Assembly: GCA_021784575.1 (NCBI GenBank)
Contig: JAJYHX010000004.1
Span: forward strand, 1 to 64,000
Reading direction: 5' to 3'
DNA: 64,000 nt
DNA from: Nitrospirota bacterium
GTDB lineage: Bacteria > Nitrospirota > JACRHJ01
The translations under genes were made by a program, and so were the position numbers. The notes under the pieces were generated by a model. That model was not told where the DNA came from and made no database searches. It saw nothing but the letters and a program-made list of their open reading frames with translations. Positions 18,872-29,723 of the stretch are shown here, piece by piece (position 1 is the stretch's first letter; every line of letters begins with the position of its first letter).

Positions 18872-18968
18872 TCCCCGCCCCTCTTTTGCCGCCCCAAACA
18901 AGCCTTTTCTGCTACAATTATAACCCGATTTTATTCCCCGGTGTCAAAAATTCGGCATTGTGAAGTAG

Positions 18969-18974
18969 TATAAT
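18969..18974 (+). promoter_or_regulatory. Possible -10 box for the 19010 gene
   Basis: TATAAT lies 36 bp upstream of the ATG at 19010, but no convincing -35 hexamer is seen at the right distance. Confidence 0.3.
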
Positions 18975-19009
18975 GTCTGATAAGATTCTTAAATCCTCAA
19001 GAAAGCATA

Positions 19010-20422
19010 ATGTGTAAAATCGTTTTTATATTCGCAGCCTTCATAGCCCTTTCTTCTCCGGCCCTTGCCGCGCCCTCGGTGCGCCAGAGGTTTAACCTCG
19101 GTTTCTCTCCTCCCCTGATAGCCGTCAGCCGGTTCAATTCCGGCGGCGAACTCCTTGCCGTCCAACTCTCGGCCAATGGCAGCCAGCCCGCCCGCGTTAT
19201 CGCTGTAAGCCGAAGAGGCGGGCTTAAGCTTGTCGAAGACCTCACGGACAAGAAAACCCTTACCGTCCCCGGCCCCAGGCTATGGATAGCTCGTGCCGGG
19301 CAAACCGGCGGGCCAAAAACCGGTCAACCCAAAAATAGTCTGCCGGTTGAGGCCGGTCTGCCGGCGACGCCGATCTCGAAGGAGCTTCCGGTTATCCGCC
19401 GCCGGGTATGGCTCGCCAAATCCGGCGAGTGCTATGCCGTCGCCTACTTTGCCTCCGGGGGGTGGTACGAGATCCGGTATATGGACAAGGACGGGAAACT
19501 GCTCTTTATAGCCGCGCCGAAGGACGATTACGGCCTAGCCTCCGTAATCATCTCCGACGACGGCTCACGCGTGCTCATAGACGACGAGACTCCGCCGTAC
19601 AGCATGACAAAACCCGGACAGAGGCTTTATCTCTACGATCGAAACGGCAAACTGCTTATGGACAGGGACGCGGGTGAAAACCTCGACGGCTGGCTCGATG
19701 CGCAGGACGGATTCATGGCGGCGGACGGGAGCTGTTTCGCCGCGCCGATGGGTATGGGGAAAAGGCAATGCTCCTCGATAGTCCTCCTGGACAAAAACGG
19801 AAAACAGATGTGGAAAGAGTCCTATTTCCCACGGCATATCATAGAAGGCTGTCTGGGCGGCCTCTTCCGCGTGCGCGGGGGAAATCTCTCGTTCATAAAC
19901 CTGATTGACAGGCAGGGCAACCTGAAGACTGTCGGGCGCAAAGGATACGGTTTTGAGCTTATGCTCTCAAAGGATGCAAAAAAGGCATATATGATGATGT
20001 TCAAGCCGTTCGACGTAAAAAACAGCGGCCTGACAAGGCAGATTAAGGCCATATTCCCAAAAGCGGAGGTCATTGCCGTGAACCTCCCGGAGCTTGCCGT
20101 CTCGGCCGGTAGACCGGCTTCAACCGGTAGACCGGCCTTGACCGGCGGCCGGGTTTCAGATCCCCAGCCGGCCCGGCCAAACAGCCTGGCTTCAGATATC
20201 AAGATAGCGCTTTCACCGGACGGGAAAAGCTTCATCTGCTACGCCAGCCGCGCTGCAATGGGTATGCAGGAAACCGTCATCCGGCTTTTCGGCGAAGACC
20301 AAACCTTGCTCTGGGAAAAATATTTCTTCCAGGCCGGGATTGTGCCAAAATTCACAGGCAGCCGGGATTTTCTACTGAAGTTCGGCTACCCCGTCAAAAG
20401 GCTCGCGTTCTTCTCGCCTTAG
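19010..20422 (+). CDS. Secreted propeller-like protein of unknown function
   Basis: 470 residues with a clear signal peptide (FIFAAFIALSSPALA, cleaved before APSVRQ). The rest alternates short strands with turn motifs such as YMDKDGKLL, YDRNGKLLMD, LLDKNGKQMWKE and DRQGNLK, which suggests a WD40/PQQ-like beta-propeller. I cannot name a family. Two interruptions made of Gly/Pro/Thr/Arg (about residues 103-125 and 365-390) are encoded by copies of a short palindromic DNA repeat. The one at 20104-20136 is a tandem hexapeptide GRPAST/GRPALT. It is divergent from coaE and convergent with the efflux operon. The Shine-Dalgarno is weak. Confidence 0.7.
   Translation: MCKIVFIFAAFIALSSPALAAPSVRQRFNLGFSPPLIAVSRFNSGGELLAVQLSANGSQPARVIAVSRRGGLKLVEDLTDKKTLTVPGPRLWIARAGQTGGPKTGQPKNSLPVEAGLPATPISKELPVIRRRVWLAKSGECYAVAYFASGGWYEIRYMDKDGKLLFIAAPKDDYGLASVIISDDGSRVLIDDETPPYSMTKPGQRLYLYDRNGKLLMDRDAGENLDGWLDAQDGFMAADGSCFAAPMGMGKRQCSSIVLLDKNGKQMWKESYFPRHIIEGCLGGLFRVRGGNLSFINLIDRQGNLKTVGRKGYGFELMLSKDAKKAYMMMFKPFDVKNSGLTRQIKAIFPKAEVIAVNLPELAVSAGRPASTGRPALTGGRVSDPQPARPNSLASDIKIALSPDGKSFICYASRAAMGMQETVIRLFGEDQTLLWEKYFFQAGIVPKFTGSRDFLLKFGYPVKRLAFFSP
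19342..19367 (+). repeat. Palindromic repeat, copy A (inside 19010 gene)
   Basis: GCCGGTTGAGGCCGGTCTGC and following CGGCG. It contains the core GGCCGGTCTGCCGGC (19351-19365), shared with copies B and C, and is read in frame as VEAGLPAT. Confidence 0.6.
20104..20150 (-). repeat. Palindromic repeat, copy B (inverted, tandem; inside 19010 gene)
   Basis: The core CCGGTAGACCGGC occurs twice at an 18-bp period (20106-20118 and 20124-20136), with a degenerate third unit. The reverse complement matches copy A over GGTTGAAGCCGGTCTACCGG. Confidence 0.6.
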
Positions 20423-20459
20423 CGGGTCGCAACCGGCTTGCCCACGCAATTTATTCCCC

Positions 20460-21914
20460 TTATTTCTTTGAAGAGGTAAGCTCCCCGGCCGTGGGAAGGC
20501 TTGAGGCGTCCCAGCCGCCGCCCAGCGCCTTGATAAGCAGCACGCTCGCGTTCAGGCGCCGGCCCTGTATGTCAATTGCGCTTTTCTCGTTTCCAAGCTC
20601 GGCGCTCTGGGCCGATATGACGTTCAGGTAGGCGACGGTGCCCGCCTTATACTGGTTCGTAATAATCGCGGTGGACTTCTTTGCGGCCCTTACCGCCGCG
20701 TCCTCGGTTATCGCCTCCCGCCAAAGTATCTTCAGGGCGGCCAGGTTGTCCTCGACCTCCTGAAACGCGACGAGGGTAGTCTCCCGGTATGCCGCCACGC
20801 TTGCGTCATACGCGGCCCTTGCCTCGGCGGTCTGCGCGTGTCTTAAGCCCCCGCTGAATATCGTCCAGCCCAGGGACGGGCCGAAAGACCAGAAGCGGCT
20901 CGGCCAGGTAAGCCACTTGGATATACTCCCGCTCTGGAATCCGCCGGACGCGCTTAAGGTGATGCTTGGATAATACGCCGCTTCGGCGACGCCTATCTGG
21001 GCGTTGGCGGCGACGACGCGCCTTTCCGCCGCAGCGATGTCCGGCCTGCGCTCCAGAAGCTCCGACGGCACGCCGACGGGTATCGCCGGGGGAGAGGCCG
21101 TTAGCGGCAGAGGGGGAATCGAGAAGCTTGACGCCGGCGTCCCGACAAGCACGGCGATGGCATGTTCAAGCTGGGCGCGTTGAACGCCGAGGTCTATATC
21201 CTGGGCCTCCGTGGTCTTGAGCAGGGTATCCGCCTGCGCAACGTCCGCCTCGGACACGACACCGGCGTTGTAGCGGTTCGTCGTGAGCTTTAGGGACTCT
21301 TTGTATAGGGAGACGGTGGAATCCAGCAGTTTTTCCTGGGCGTCGAGGGTGCGGAGCTGGAAGTAGTCCTGCGCAAGCTCAGACTGGATGCTGAGCTCCG
21401 CCGAGGCCAGGTCCGCCGCGCTCGCCTGCGCGTTAGCGCTGTTCGATTCCACGCTCCTCCTCACCTTGCCCCAGAAGTCCGGCTCCCACGACGCGTTTAC
21501 CGGCAGGGAGTAATCTGACGACTCGGTACGCTGAATAAACCCGCCGAAACTTGAGACTGTCGTCGTGGAAGGACTCGACCTGGCGAATGACACGCCTGCG
21601 CCGATGGTCGGGAAGTATGCGGCGCGTGCTGCCATGACCAGCGCGCGCGCCTGCCGGAACTGGGCCTCTGCCTGGATAATGTTCTGGTTAGAGACGTTGA
21701 CTTTTGCCTCAAGCCTGTCCAGAGTCGGGTCGTTGTATATCTTCCACCACGGCCCCCGTATGCGATTGTCCGCCGGTTGGGCGGTCTTCCAGCCGCTTAT
21801 CTCCTTGAAAACCGGCGGAGTTGCCGCAGAAGGCCGGACGTAGTTCGGCCCGACGGCGCACGCCGCAAAAACCGAAAGAATCATGGCCGCGAATATAAGC
21901 CTGAATATCTTCAT
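20460..21914 (-). CDS. Outer-membrane efflux lipoprotein (OprM/NodT family)
   Basis: TolC-like outer-membrane channel of a tripartite efflux system. I begin at the ATG at 21914 (MKIFRLIFAAM, 484 residues): it gives a lipoprotein signal ending in FAAC and the family start AVGPNYVRP. The track's extra 94 residues lie in the upstream pump gene and are out of character. GGAGGG sits close to this ATG; an ATG at 21935 is an alternative. Two repeated coiled-coil outer-membrane-efflux modules follow (ASWEPDFWGKVRRSVES; GVPSELLERRPDIAAAERR). It is the last gene of the RND operon, 30 bp after the pump stop. Confidence 0.9.
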   Translation of the reverse strand: MKIFRLIFAAMILSVFAACAVGPNYVRPSAATPPVFKEISGWKTAQPADNRIRGPWWKIYNDPTLDRLEAKVNVSNQNIIQAEAQFRQARALVMAARAAYFPTIGAGVSFARSSPSTTTVSSFGGFIQRTESSDYSLPVNASWEPDFWGKVRRSVESNSANAQASAADLASAELSIQSELAQDYFQLRTLDAQEKLLDSTVSLYKESLKLTTNRYNAGVVSEADVAQADTLLKTTEAQDIDLGVQRAQLEHAIAVLVGTPASSFSIPPLPLTASPPAIPVGVPSELLERRPDIAAAERRVVAANAQIGVAEAAYYPSITLSASGGFQSGSISKWLTWPSRFWSFGPSLGWTIFSGGLRHAQTAEARAAYDASVAAYRETTLVAFQEVEDNLAALKILWREAITEDAAVRAAKKSTAIITNQYKAGTVAYLNVISAQSAELGNEKSAIDIQGRRLNASVLLIKALGGGWDASSLPTAGELTSSKK

Positions 21915-21943
21915 ATCCCTCCGAGAATTACGCATAGCCGCGT

Positions 21944-24900
21944 TTAGTTGATTGCCGGATCCTTTGCATGAACCGCCCGCTTGCCCTGCACCCATAGCCT
22001 GAAGCGGTCCAGGTAGAGATACATCACCGGCGTCGTGAAAAGTGTCAGCATCTGGCTGAATATAAGCCCTCCGACGATTGTCAGGCCGAGCGGGCGCCTT
22101 AGCTCCGAGCCTACTCCTCCGCCTATCGCCAGAGGCATCGCGCCCAGAAGCGCCGCCATGGTCGTCATCATTATCGGCCTGAACCGCAAGAGACACGCCT
22201 GATAGATGGCGTCCACGGGGTTTTTGCCGTCCTTTCGTTCCGACTCCAGGGCAAAATCCACCATCATTATACCGTTCTTTTTTACTATGCCAATCAAAAG
22301 AATTATGCCTATCATCGCTATTACGCTCAAGTCCGTCCCGGTAATCATCAGCGCAAGCGCCGCGCCTACGCCCGCGGACGGAAGCGTGGACAGTATCGTA
22401 AGGGGATGGACGTAGCTCTCGTAGAGTATGCCGAGAACGATATAGACCGAGGCAAGCGCGGCAAGTATCAGAAGCGGCTCGTTGGCAAGCGAGGTCTGGA
22501 AGGCCTGGGCTGTGCCGGAGAAGCTCCCGAGTATGTTCGCGGGCATACCGAGTTTCCTGGCCGTATCCTCGACTGCGTTTACCGCATCTCCCAGCGCAAC
22601 GCCGCGGCGGAGGTTAAATGAAATGGTGACGGAGGGATACTGCCCCTGGTGATTCACTGAGAGCGATGTGTTTTCCGGCTTGTAGCGCGTGAATGCGCTG
22701 AGAGGCGCCTGGCCGCCGCCGGACGTCGGCACGTATATGTATTTCAGGGAATCCGGACGCTGCCAGAAACGCGGCGCGACCTCCATCACTACGTGGTACT
22801 GGTTCAGTGTGGAGTAGATTATGGACACCTGCCTCTGGCCGAAGGCGTCGTAGAGGGTGTTGTCTATCGCCTGCGGCGTAATGCCGAGCCGGGCCGCAGT
22901 GGGGCGGTCTATAACGAGAGTAGCCTGAAGACCTTTGTCCTGGAGATCGCTGTTTACGTCGGTAAGCTGCGGCAGACGGCGCATTTTCTCAAGCAGGCGC
23001 CTGGTCCAGAGGGCAAGCTCGGGCAGGTTATTGCCCTGCAGGGTGTATTGATAAAGGGCGCTGCTGAGTTTGCCGCCGACGCGGAGGTCCTGCACGGGCT
23101 GGAGGAACGTCGGCGCGCCCGGCACGGAGGCGAGCTTCTTCCTGAGCCTCGCCATTACCGCGAGGATGCTTGATTTCCGTTCGCTGAAGGGTTTCAGCGC
23201 TATGAACATCCTTGCGGTGTTGGTGGTCGAGCCGCCGCCGCCCGTGAACCCTATAACATAGTCTACTTCAGGATCTTTTTTTATTATGTCCACTACCTCT
23301 TCGAGCTTTTTCTTCATGGACTGAAACGATACGTTCTCCGCCGCCTGGATATTCCCGAAAAGACGCCCGGTGTCCTGGAGCGGGAAGAAGCCCTTGGGGA
23401 CTATTGTGAAGAGGTATATGCTGAAGCCGACCGTAGCCGCAAGGAGGAGTATCATGAAGAAGTGGTGCTTGAGCGCCCACCTCAGGCTTAACTCGTAGCG
23501 CCGGTGTATAAAGTTGAATGCGTTCTCGCTTATCCTGTAGGCATGGCCGTGCCGGTAGTGGTCTCCAGGCTTGAGCATCACGGCGCAGAGCATCGGTGTG
23601 GATGTGAGAGACGCAATAAGGGAGACGAACACCGCGGAAGAGAGCACCACGGCGAACTCCCGGAACAGGCGACCGACAATACCGCCCATAAGCAGTATCG
23701 GCGTAAAGACGGCTATAAGCGAGAGGCTCATGGAAAGGACCGTGAAGGATATTTCGCGCGTGCCGATGATTGCCGCCTGGAATGGTTTCTCGCCCTTCTC
23801 GATATGGCGGGTAATGTTTTCGAGCACGACTATGGCGTCATCCACGACGAAACCTGTCGCGACCGTAAGCGCCATGAGCGAGAGGTTGTCCAGAGAATAG
23901 CCGAAGATATACATTATCCCGAAGGTGCCGATTATGGAAACCGTGAGGGCGACAGCCGGTATGACGGTGGCGCGCACAGTCCTTAGGAAGGCGAAAACGA
24001 CGAGTATGACGAGTATGCCGGCGATAATCAGGGTCTCCTCGACATGCAACAGGGACGCCCTTATGGGCGGCGTGCGGTCCAGCACGACTGACATGCTCAC
24101 GTTTTGCGGAAGCACGGCCCTGAAATGAGGCATAAGCGCCTTGATGCTGCTCACCGTCTGGATGATGTTCGCGCCGGGCTGGCTGAATATGACCAGCATG
24201 ATTGCGGGCTTCCCGTTAACAAAACCCGCGGCGCGCACATCCTCTACGGAGTTGGTGACTTTGGCCACGTCTTTTAAACGCACCGGCGCGCCGTGCCTGT
24301 ACGCGATAACAAGATTTTGATACTGCGCGGCCTTGTAGAGCTGGTCGTTGGTGTATATCTCAAGTGTCCTGCCCGTGTTCGTAATCTGTCCCTTGGGCCT
24401 GTTCGCGTTGGCGGCGGCAAGCGCGGCGCGCGCGTCCTCAAGGCTTACGCCGTAGCTTGACATGACCATGGGATCGAAATCCACGCGCACAGCCGGGAGC
24501 GAGTGCCCGCCCACAAAGACCTCTCCTACGCCCTTCACCTGCGAGAGCTGCTGCTGGATGACGTTCGAGGCTACGTCGTAGATCCTGGATTTGGGGACCG
24601 TGTTGGAAGTCAGGGCAATTATAAGAATCGGCGCGTTGGCCGGATTTACCTTGCGATAGGTCGGATTGCTCGGCAGGTTTGCCGGCAGATACCCGCGCGC
24701 AGCATTTATTGCCGCCTGCACGTCCCGCGCGGCCCCGTTGATGTCCCGGTTTAAGTCGAACTGAAGCACAATGCCGGTCTCGCCGCGTGTGCTGGTGGAG
24801 GTCATCTCCGTAACGCCGGCTATTCGCCCGAACTGCCGCTCAAGCGGCGCTGCGACGGATGTCGCCATCGTTTCCGGGTCCGCGCCCGGCAGGCCCGCCT

Positions 24901-25042
24901 CAACGGAGATCGTCGGGAAGTCCACCTGCGGCAGGGGCGATACCGGCAGCAGGCGGAACGATATTGCCCCGGCAAGGATTATCCCTGCCGTAAGAAGTGT
25001 CGTCGCGACAGGTCTCTTTATAAATATTTCGGAGATGTTCAT
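21944..25042 (-). CDS. RND efflux pump, HAE1 family (MdtC-like)
   Basis: 1032 residues, normal for a hydrophobe/amphiphile RND pump: twelve membrane helices and two large periplasmic loops. The proton-relay aspartates in helix 4 are present in [14 protein letters not shown]. The N-terminus [20 protein letters not shown] is characteristic. It is the second of two adjacent pump genes, 12 bp after the first, as in mdtABC systems where two different pump subunits form a mixed trimer. Exported compounds cannot be predicted. Confidence 0.93.
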   Translation of the reverse strand: MNISEIFIKRPVATTLLTAGIILAGAISFRLLPVSPLPQVDFPTISVEAGLPGADPETMATSVAAPLERQFGRIAGVTEMTSTSTRGETGIVLQFDLNRDINGAARDVQAAINAARGYLPANLPSNPTYRKVNPANAPILIIALTSNTVPKSRIYDVASNVIQQQLSQVKGVGEVFVGGHSLPAVRVDFDPMVMSSYGVSLEDARAALAAANANRPKGQITNTGRTLEIYTNDQLYKAAQYQNLVIAYRHGAPVRLKDVAKVTNSVEDVRAAGFVNGKPAIMLVIFSQPGANIIQTVSSIKALMPHFRAVLPQNVSMSVVLDRTPPIRASLLHVEETLIIAGILVILVVFAFLRTVRATVIPAVALTVSIIGTFGIMYIFGYSLDNLSLMALTVATGFVVDDAIVVLENITRHIEKGEKPFQAAIIGTREISFTVLSMSLSLIAVFTPILLMGGIVGRLFREFAVVLSSAVFVSLIASLTSTPMLCAVMLKPGDHYRHGHAYRISENAFNFIHRRYELSLRWALKHHFFMILLLAATVGFSIYLFTIVPKGFFPLQDTGRLFGNIQAAENVSFQSMKKKLEEVVDIIKKDPEVDYVIGFTGGGGSTTNTARMFIALKPFSERKSSILAVMARLRKKLASVPGAPTFLQPVQDLRVGGKLSSALYQYTLQGNNLPELALWTRRLLEKMRRLPQLTDVNSDLQDKGLQATLVIDRPTAARLGITPQAIDNTLYDAFGQRQVSIIYSTLNQYHVVMEVAPRFWQRPDSLKYIYVPTSGGGQAPLSAFTRYKPENTSLSVNHQGQYPSVTISFNLRRGVALGDAVNAVEDTARKLGMPANILGSFSGTAQAFQTSLANEPLLILAALASVYIVLGILYESYVHPLTILSTLPSAGVGAALALMITGTDLSVIAMIGIILLIGIVKKNGIMMVDFALESERKDGKNPVDAIYQACLLRFRPIMMTTMAALLGAMPLAIGGGVGSELRRPLGLTIVGGLIFSQMLTLFTTPVMYLYLDRFRLWVQGKRAVHAKDPAIN

Positions 25043-25054
25043 GCTAAAATTTTT

Positions 25055-28000
25055 TCAGGCTCGCTCCGCGAGATTCTTCTTCTTGATCCTCCCCGCAATC
25101 CTGTCGAACGCGAGATATATCACCGGCGTGGTAAAAAGGGTGAGCGCCTGGCTGACTATCAGACCGCCTACAATGGATATTCCGAGAGGGCGCCTGAGCT
25201 CCGAGCCAACACCGCGTCCGAGGGCGAGCGGAAGCGCGCCAAGAAGCGCCGCGAAGGTCGTCATGAGTATCGGGCGGAACCTCAAAAGACAGGCCTGGTA
25301 TATGGCATCGGTTGGGCTTTTGCCCTCGTTTCTCTCAAGGTCGAGCGCGAAGTCGACCATCATAATGCCGTTCTTCTCCACGATGCCTATGAGAAGTATT
25401 ATGCCGATTATGGCGACGACGTTTAAGTCCGAATGAAACATTATCAGGGCAAGGAGCGCGCCGACTCCAGCCGAGGGCAGGGTGGAGAGTATCGTCACGG
25501 GATGGATATAGCTTTCGTAGAGGACGCCGAGGATTATGTATACCGTAATGAGCGCGGCAAGTATCAGCAGCGGTTCGTTGCTTAAAGAGGCTATGAACGC
25601 CTGGGCCGTGCCCTGGAAGCTCGCCTGTATGCTTGCCGGAAGCCCCAGGCCCTTTACGGCCTTCTCGACCGCCGAGACCGCGCCGCCAAGCGACGCGCCC
25701 GGCGCGAGATTGAAAGACGCTGTTACCGCCGGGAACTGCCCAAGGCGGTTTATCACGAGCGGGGCCGTCGTTTCCGATGCCCTGGTAATTGCGCCGAGCG
25801 GAACTTCCCCGCCGCCGGAACTCCTGAAGTATATTGACTGAAGCCCCCGCGGATCCTGCTGGAACTGCGGCTTTACCGACATCACGACCCTGTACTGGTT
25901 AAGCTCCGTGAACATCGTGGATATGAGCCTCTGGCCGAACGCATCGTAGAGCGTATCGTCTATCGTCTGCGGCGTGATGCCGAGTCTTGATGCGGTGCTC
26001 CTGTCAATGTCGAGGTTTTCCTGAAGTCCCTTATTCTGCTGGTCGCTGCTGACGTCGGCAAGTTCCGGCAGTGTTCCGAGTTTCTTTATTACGCGCGGCG
26101 CCCATAAATCAAGCTCGTCTGCGTTTGGGTCCTCCATCGTATATTGGAACTGCGTGCGGCTCTGGCGAACATCGACGGTTAGGTCCTGCACCGGCTGCAT
26201 GAAAAGCCTTATGCCCCGGACTGCCGCGAGTTTCGGCTCGAGCCGCCGGATGATGGCGCTCGCGCTTATGCCGCGTTCGGAAAGCGGTTTCAGGTTTATA
26301 AGTATGCGTCCGGTGTTCAGCGTCGTGTTTGTCCCGTCCACCCCGATGAAAGACGACAGGCTTTCCACCGCCGGGTCTTTAAGGATTACATCCGCCAGTT
26401 TCTGCTGCCGCACGGCCATTGCAGGAAAGGATATGGACTGCGGGGCCTCGGATATTCCCTGTATTACCCCCGTATCCTGTATCGGGAAGAAACCCTTTGG
26501 AATAACCGTATACAAAACCACCGTCAGCACGAGCGTGCCCGCCGCGACCAGAAGCGTCGCGGTCTGATGATCGAGCACTATGCGCAGGAGTTTTCCATAC
26601 CGCGCTATTACCCTGTCGAACATTCCCTGGGACCATCGGTAAAACCTCCCTTGCCTTTCCTCCGGCGTGTGCTTTAATAGCCTCGCGCACATCATGGGCG
26701 TAAGCGTAAGGGAGACAACCGCGGAGATAAGGATTGTAACGCCAAGGGTCAGGGCGAATTCCCTGAAGAGGCGCCCGACGACATCGCCCATGAAAAGGAG
26801 CGGTATCAGAACCGCGATGAGCGATACGGTCAGGGACAGGATGGTAAAACCTATCTGCCTGGAACCCTTGAGCGCCGCCTCAAGAGGCGGATCTCCCTGC
26901 TCGACGAACCTTGCTATGTTTTCAATCATCACTATGGCGTCGTCCACGACAAAACCCGTGGAGATGGTAAGCGCCATAAGCGAGAGGTTGTTCAGGCTGA
27001 ACCCCATGAGATACATTACGCCGAACGTCCCGACAAGGGACAGTGGAACTGCCACGCTCGGGATGACAGTCGCGGAGAGGTTCCGAAGGAAAAGGAATAT
27101 GACCATTACAACGAGCGCAATGGCAAGGAGCATCTCATACTGCACGTCCCGCACCGAGGCGCGGATGGTGGTGGTGCGGTCGGTCAGGATTGAGACGTGT
27201 ATTGACGGCGGAAGGGTGCTTTCAAGCTGCGGCAGGAGCTTCTTTATGCTGTCCACGACAGCGATTACATTCGCGCCGGGCTGCCTCTGGATGTTAAGTA
27301 TCACTGCGGGGGTCTCGTTCATCCAGGCCGCCTCCTGCACGTTCTCGGCCCCGTTTATAACCTCCGCCACGTTCGAAAGCCGCACGGGCGCGCCATTCTT
27401 ATACGCCACGACGAGAGAGCGGTATTCCCCGCTCGAAAGCAGCTGGTCGTTCGCCCCGATAATATAAGACTGGTGCGGGCCGTCGAAGCTGCCCTTCGCC
27501 TGGTTTACATTTGAGGCGCTGATAGCCGAGCGGAGGTCTTCGAGAGTCATGCCGTAGGAAGCGAGCGCCGCCGGGTTCACGCGAACGCGCACGGCAGGTT
27601 TTTGGCCCCCGCCGATGCTCACGAGACCCACGCCCGGAACCTGGGAAATCTTCTGGGCGAACCGCGTGTCGGCGATATCCTCCACCTGCGGCAGCGGCAT
27701 GGATTTGGACGTGAGGCCGAGTGTAAGCACTGGGGCGTCCGCGGGATTGACCTTGCTGTATACGGGCGGGTTAGGCAGGTCTTTGGGCAGGAAGGTTCCC
27801 GCCGCGTTGATTGCCGCCTGGACCTCCTGCTCGGCTATGTCGAGGCTTAAATCGAGGCTGAACTGAAGCGTGATTATGGAACTGCCGCCTGAGCTTGCCG
27901 AGGTCATCTGGGCGAGGCCCGGCATCTGCCCGAACTGCCGCTCAAGCGGCGCCGTTACGGACGAGGCCATGACGTCCGGACTTGCGCCCGGATAGAACGT

Positions 28001-28144
28001 CCGCACCTGGATGGTCGGGTATTCCACCTCCGGCAGGGCGGATACGGGAAGCTCGCGGTATGCCACGGCGCCGGCCAGGACGATGGCAATCATCAGGAGC
28101 GTCGTCGCAACCGGGCGGGTTATGAACGGCCGGGAGATGTTCAT
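25055..28144 (-). CDS. RND efflux pump, HAE1 family (MdtB-like)
   Basis: 1029 residues with the same twelve-helix architecture as the next gene and recognisably homologous along its length. Helix 4 reads [20 protein letters not shown] with both relay aspartates. The start ATG overlaps the adaptor stop by one base (TAATG), which suggests coupled translation. An adaptor followed by two pumps is the MdtABC arrangement; assigning B and C is by position only. The pumps are driven by proton motive force and work with the adaptor and the outer-membrane channel encoded on either side. Confidence 0.93.
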   Translation of the reverse strand: MNISRPFITRPVATTLLMIAIVLAGAVAYRELPVSALPEVEYPTIQVRTFYPGASPDVMASSVTAPLERQFGQMPGLAQMTSASSGGSSIITLQFSLDLSLDIAEQEVQAAINAAGTFLPKDLPNPPVYSKVNPADAPVLTLGLTSKSMPLPQVEDIADTRFAQKISQVPGVGLVSIGGGQKPAVRVRVNPAALASYGMTLEDLRSAISASNVNQAKGSFDGPHQSYIIGANDQLLSSGEYRSLVVAYKNGAPVRLSNVAEVINGAENVQEAAWMNETPAVILNIQRQPGANVIAVVDSIKKLLPQLESTLPPSIHVSILTDRTTTIRASVRDVQYEMLLAIALVVMVIFLFLRNLSATVIPSVAVPLSLVGTFGVMYLMGFSLNNLSLMALTISTGFVVDDAIVMIENIARFVEQGDPPLEAALKGSRQIGFTILSLTVSLIAVLIPLLFMGDVVGRLFREFALTLGVTILISAVVSLTLTPMMCARLLKHTPEERQGRFYRWSQGMFDRVIARYGKLLRIVLDHQTATLLVAAGTLVLTVVLYTVIPKGFFPIQDTGVIQGISEAPQSISFPAMAVRQQKLADVILKDPAVESLSSFIGVDGTNTTLNTGRILINLKPLSERGISASAIIRRLEPKLAAVRGIRLFMQPVQDLTVDVRQSRTQFQYTMEDPNADELDLWAPRVIKKLGTLPELADVSSDQQNKGLQENLDIDRSTASRLGITPQTIDDTLYDAFGQRLISTMFTELNQYRVVMSVKPQFQQDPRGLQSIYFRSSGGGEVPLGAITRASETTAPLVINRLGQFPAVTASFNLAPGASLGGAVSAVEKAVKGLGLPASIQASFQGTAQAFIASLSNEPLLILAALITVYIILGVLYESYIHPVTILSTLPSAGVGALLALIMFHSDLNVVAIIGIILLIGIVEKNGIMMVDFALDLERNEGKSPTDAIYQACLLRFRPILMTTFAALLGALPLALGRGVGSELRRPLGISIVGGLIVSQALTLFTTPVIYLAFDRIAGRIKKKNLAERA

Positions 28145-29322
28145 TATTTCCTTATTATCTCCACCGGGCTTCCGTCCTTAAGCCGCTCCATTCCGTCCGT
28201 CACGACAATCTCGCCGGGCGAGATACCGGAGGTAACCGCAATTTTGCCGCCCTCCGTCTCGCCGGTGGTAACAGGCCGCATCGAGGCTGTGTTTCCTGGC
28301 CGGACGATATACACATATTCGCCCCGGCTGCCCCTCTGAACGGCGACGGATGGTATTACCACGACGCCCCGGAGGGTCTTGACAAGCAGGGAAGCGTTTA
28401 CGAACTGGTTGGGAAATAGTTCGTCCCCCGGGTTGCTGAAAATGGCCTTCACCTTTACCGTCCCGGTAGACGGGTCTATCTGGTTATCGAGCGTAAGCAT
28501 ACGCCCGGATGCGATTTTGTGCCGCATCGCGCGGTCGTAGATGTCCACGAGCGGGCGTCCGCCCTTTCGGAGCCGCGCCTGGAGCTGGGGCAGGTAATCC
28601 TCCGCGATGGGGAAAACCACCGTTATCGGGTGATCCTGCGTTATCACGACAAGGCCGGTAGTATCGGTCGCATGGACTATATTCCCGGCGTCTACAAGTC
28701 TAAGCCCGACGCGCCCGCTCACCGGCGCGGTTATGCGGGAATAAACGAGTTGGAGTTTTGCGTTGTCTATAGCCCCCTGGTCGGACTTAACCACGCCTTC
28801 GTACTGGCGCACAAGGGCCGCCTGCGTGTCAAGCTGCTGTTCCGGGATGGAGTTCTGAGACCACAAGAGCTTGTAGCGTTTCAAGTCTGCTTTCGCATTA
28901 TCGAGGAACTGACTGTCCTTCGCCATCTGGCCCTGGGCCTGGATAAGCTGAACCCGAAAAGGCCGAGGGTCTATCTGCGCCAGAAGCTCTCCCTTTTTCA
29001 CTTCCTGGCCTTCGCGGTAGTTCACCCGCATAAGCTCGCCGTCCACGCGGGTCTTGACCGTCACGGTATTTAGGGGGACAACCGAGCCAAGACCTGTAAT
29101 ATAGACATTTATGTTGCCCTTTTTTGCCGGGACCACGGAAACGGCCGCCGGACGCTGGGCCGGTTTGGGTATTTTTTTGGCAGCCCCGGAGCGCTCCAGG
29201 GCGTATATTCCGACTGCCGTCAGGCACAATACAACCAGGAAAAAAAATGCTTTCTTCCCTGGCGAAGCGCTTCCAATCTTTACTACTTCATCGATTTTAC
29301 TTGTTTTTTCCTGTTCGGACAT
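28144..29322 (-). CDS. RND periplasmic adaptor (membrane fusion protein, MdtA-like)
   Basis: 392 residues from the ATG at 29322, which has GAGGTG eight nucleotides upstream; the track's GTG at 29331 overlaps that ribosome-binding site. There is one N-terminal membrane anchor (about 26-44), then a basic linker, the lipoyl-like half-motif [26 protein letters not shown], an alpha-helical hairpin (about 120-185), the second lipoyl half [18 protein letters not shown], and beta-barrel and membrane-proximal domains. It bridges the pumps and the outer-membrane channel. It is first in a four-gene operon. Its leader holds a terminator-like hairpin. Confidence 0.93.
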   Translation of the reverse strand: MSEQEKTSKIDEVVKIGSASPGKKAFFFLVVLCLTAVGIYALERSGAAKKIPKPAQRPAAVSVVPAKKGNINVYITGLGSVVPLNTVTVKTRVDGELMRVNYREGQEVKKGELLAQIDPRPFRVQLIQAQGQMAKDSQFLDNAKADLKRYKLLWSQNSIPEQQLDTQAALVRQYEGVVKSDQGAIDNAKLQLVYSRITAPVSGRVGLRLVDAGNIVHATDTTGLVVITQDHPITVVFPIAEDYLPQLQARLRKGGRPLVDIYDRAMRHKIASGRMLTLDNQIDPSTGTVKVKAIFSNPGDELFPNQFVNASLLVKTLRGVVVIPSVAVQRGSRGEYVYIVRPGNTASMRPVTTGETEGGKIAVTSGISPGEIVVTDGMERLKDGSPVEIIRK

Positions 29323-29464
29323 TGAAGTCACACCTCACTGCTCGGTTTATCTTATATTGGGTGGATAAAATCCATTATAACCAAAAAACCCATTGAATCT
29401 ACTATTAAATTTAAAAAAGCCTATCTTATAGACGGCATAGAAAACCGGCTGGTTACAAATGGAC

Positions 29465-29504
29465 AAAAATTTGCCCGCGCCGGAGGGAGGAATCGGCGCG
29501 GGCA
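29465..29504 (-). terminator. Terminator-like hairpin in the efflux operon leader
   Basis: Perfect 11-bp inverted repeat TGCCCGCGCCG / CGGCGCGGGCA with an 11-nt loop. On the minus strand it is followed by AATTTTTG, so it has the form of an intrinsic terminator. No gene ends here on the minus strand; it stands 140 bp before the adaptor gene, which suggests attenuation. Confidence 0.55.
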
Positions 29505-29656
29505 GAGGTGTCTTCCTTATCTCGCGGCAGGATCAGGAAGAAGAAAAATTTTCAAGGCATCTTCAGCAGACCCGGAAGTGTCATAATGCAAAATTAAAGC
29601 AGAGAGTTGTTGCAGTTTGATTAAAGAAACATTAAGTTATGATGAAGTTCTCTTTT

Positions 29657-29684
29657 TTGTTGGACGAAAAAAATGAAATATAAT
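29657..29684 (+). promoter_or_regulatory. Sigma-70-like promoter for phoB
   Basis: TTGTTG, a 16-nt spacer and a perfect TATAAT, ending 40 bp before the phoB ATG. A TGGAGA ribosome-binding site follows at 29710-29715. Confidence 0.6.
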
Positions 29685-29723
29685 AGAGTAAGACTGTAAA
29701 AAAAACGTTCTGGAGACTTAAAG

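Larger units (their letters stand above)
29323..29723. other. Divergent control region, efflux operon / phoB
   Basis: About 400 bp without a gene. The left half is the leader of the minus-strand efflux operon and contains a strong hairpin (29472-29504). The right half is A+T-rich and carries the phoB promoter (29657-29684). No convincing Pho box was seen here. Confidence 0.6.
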
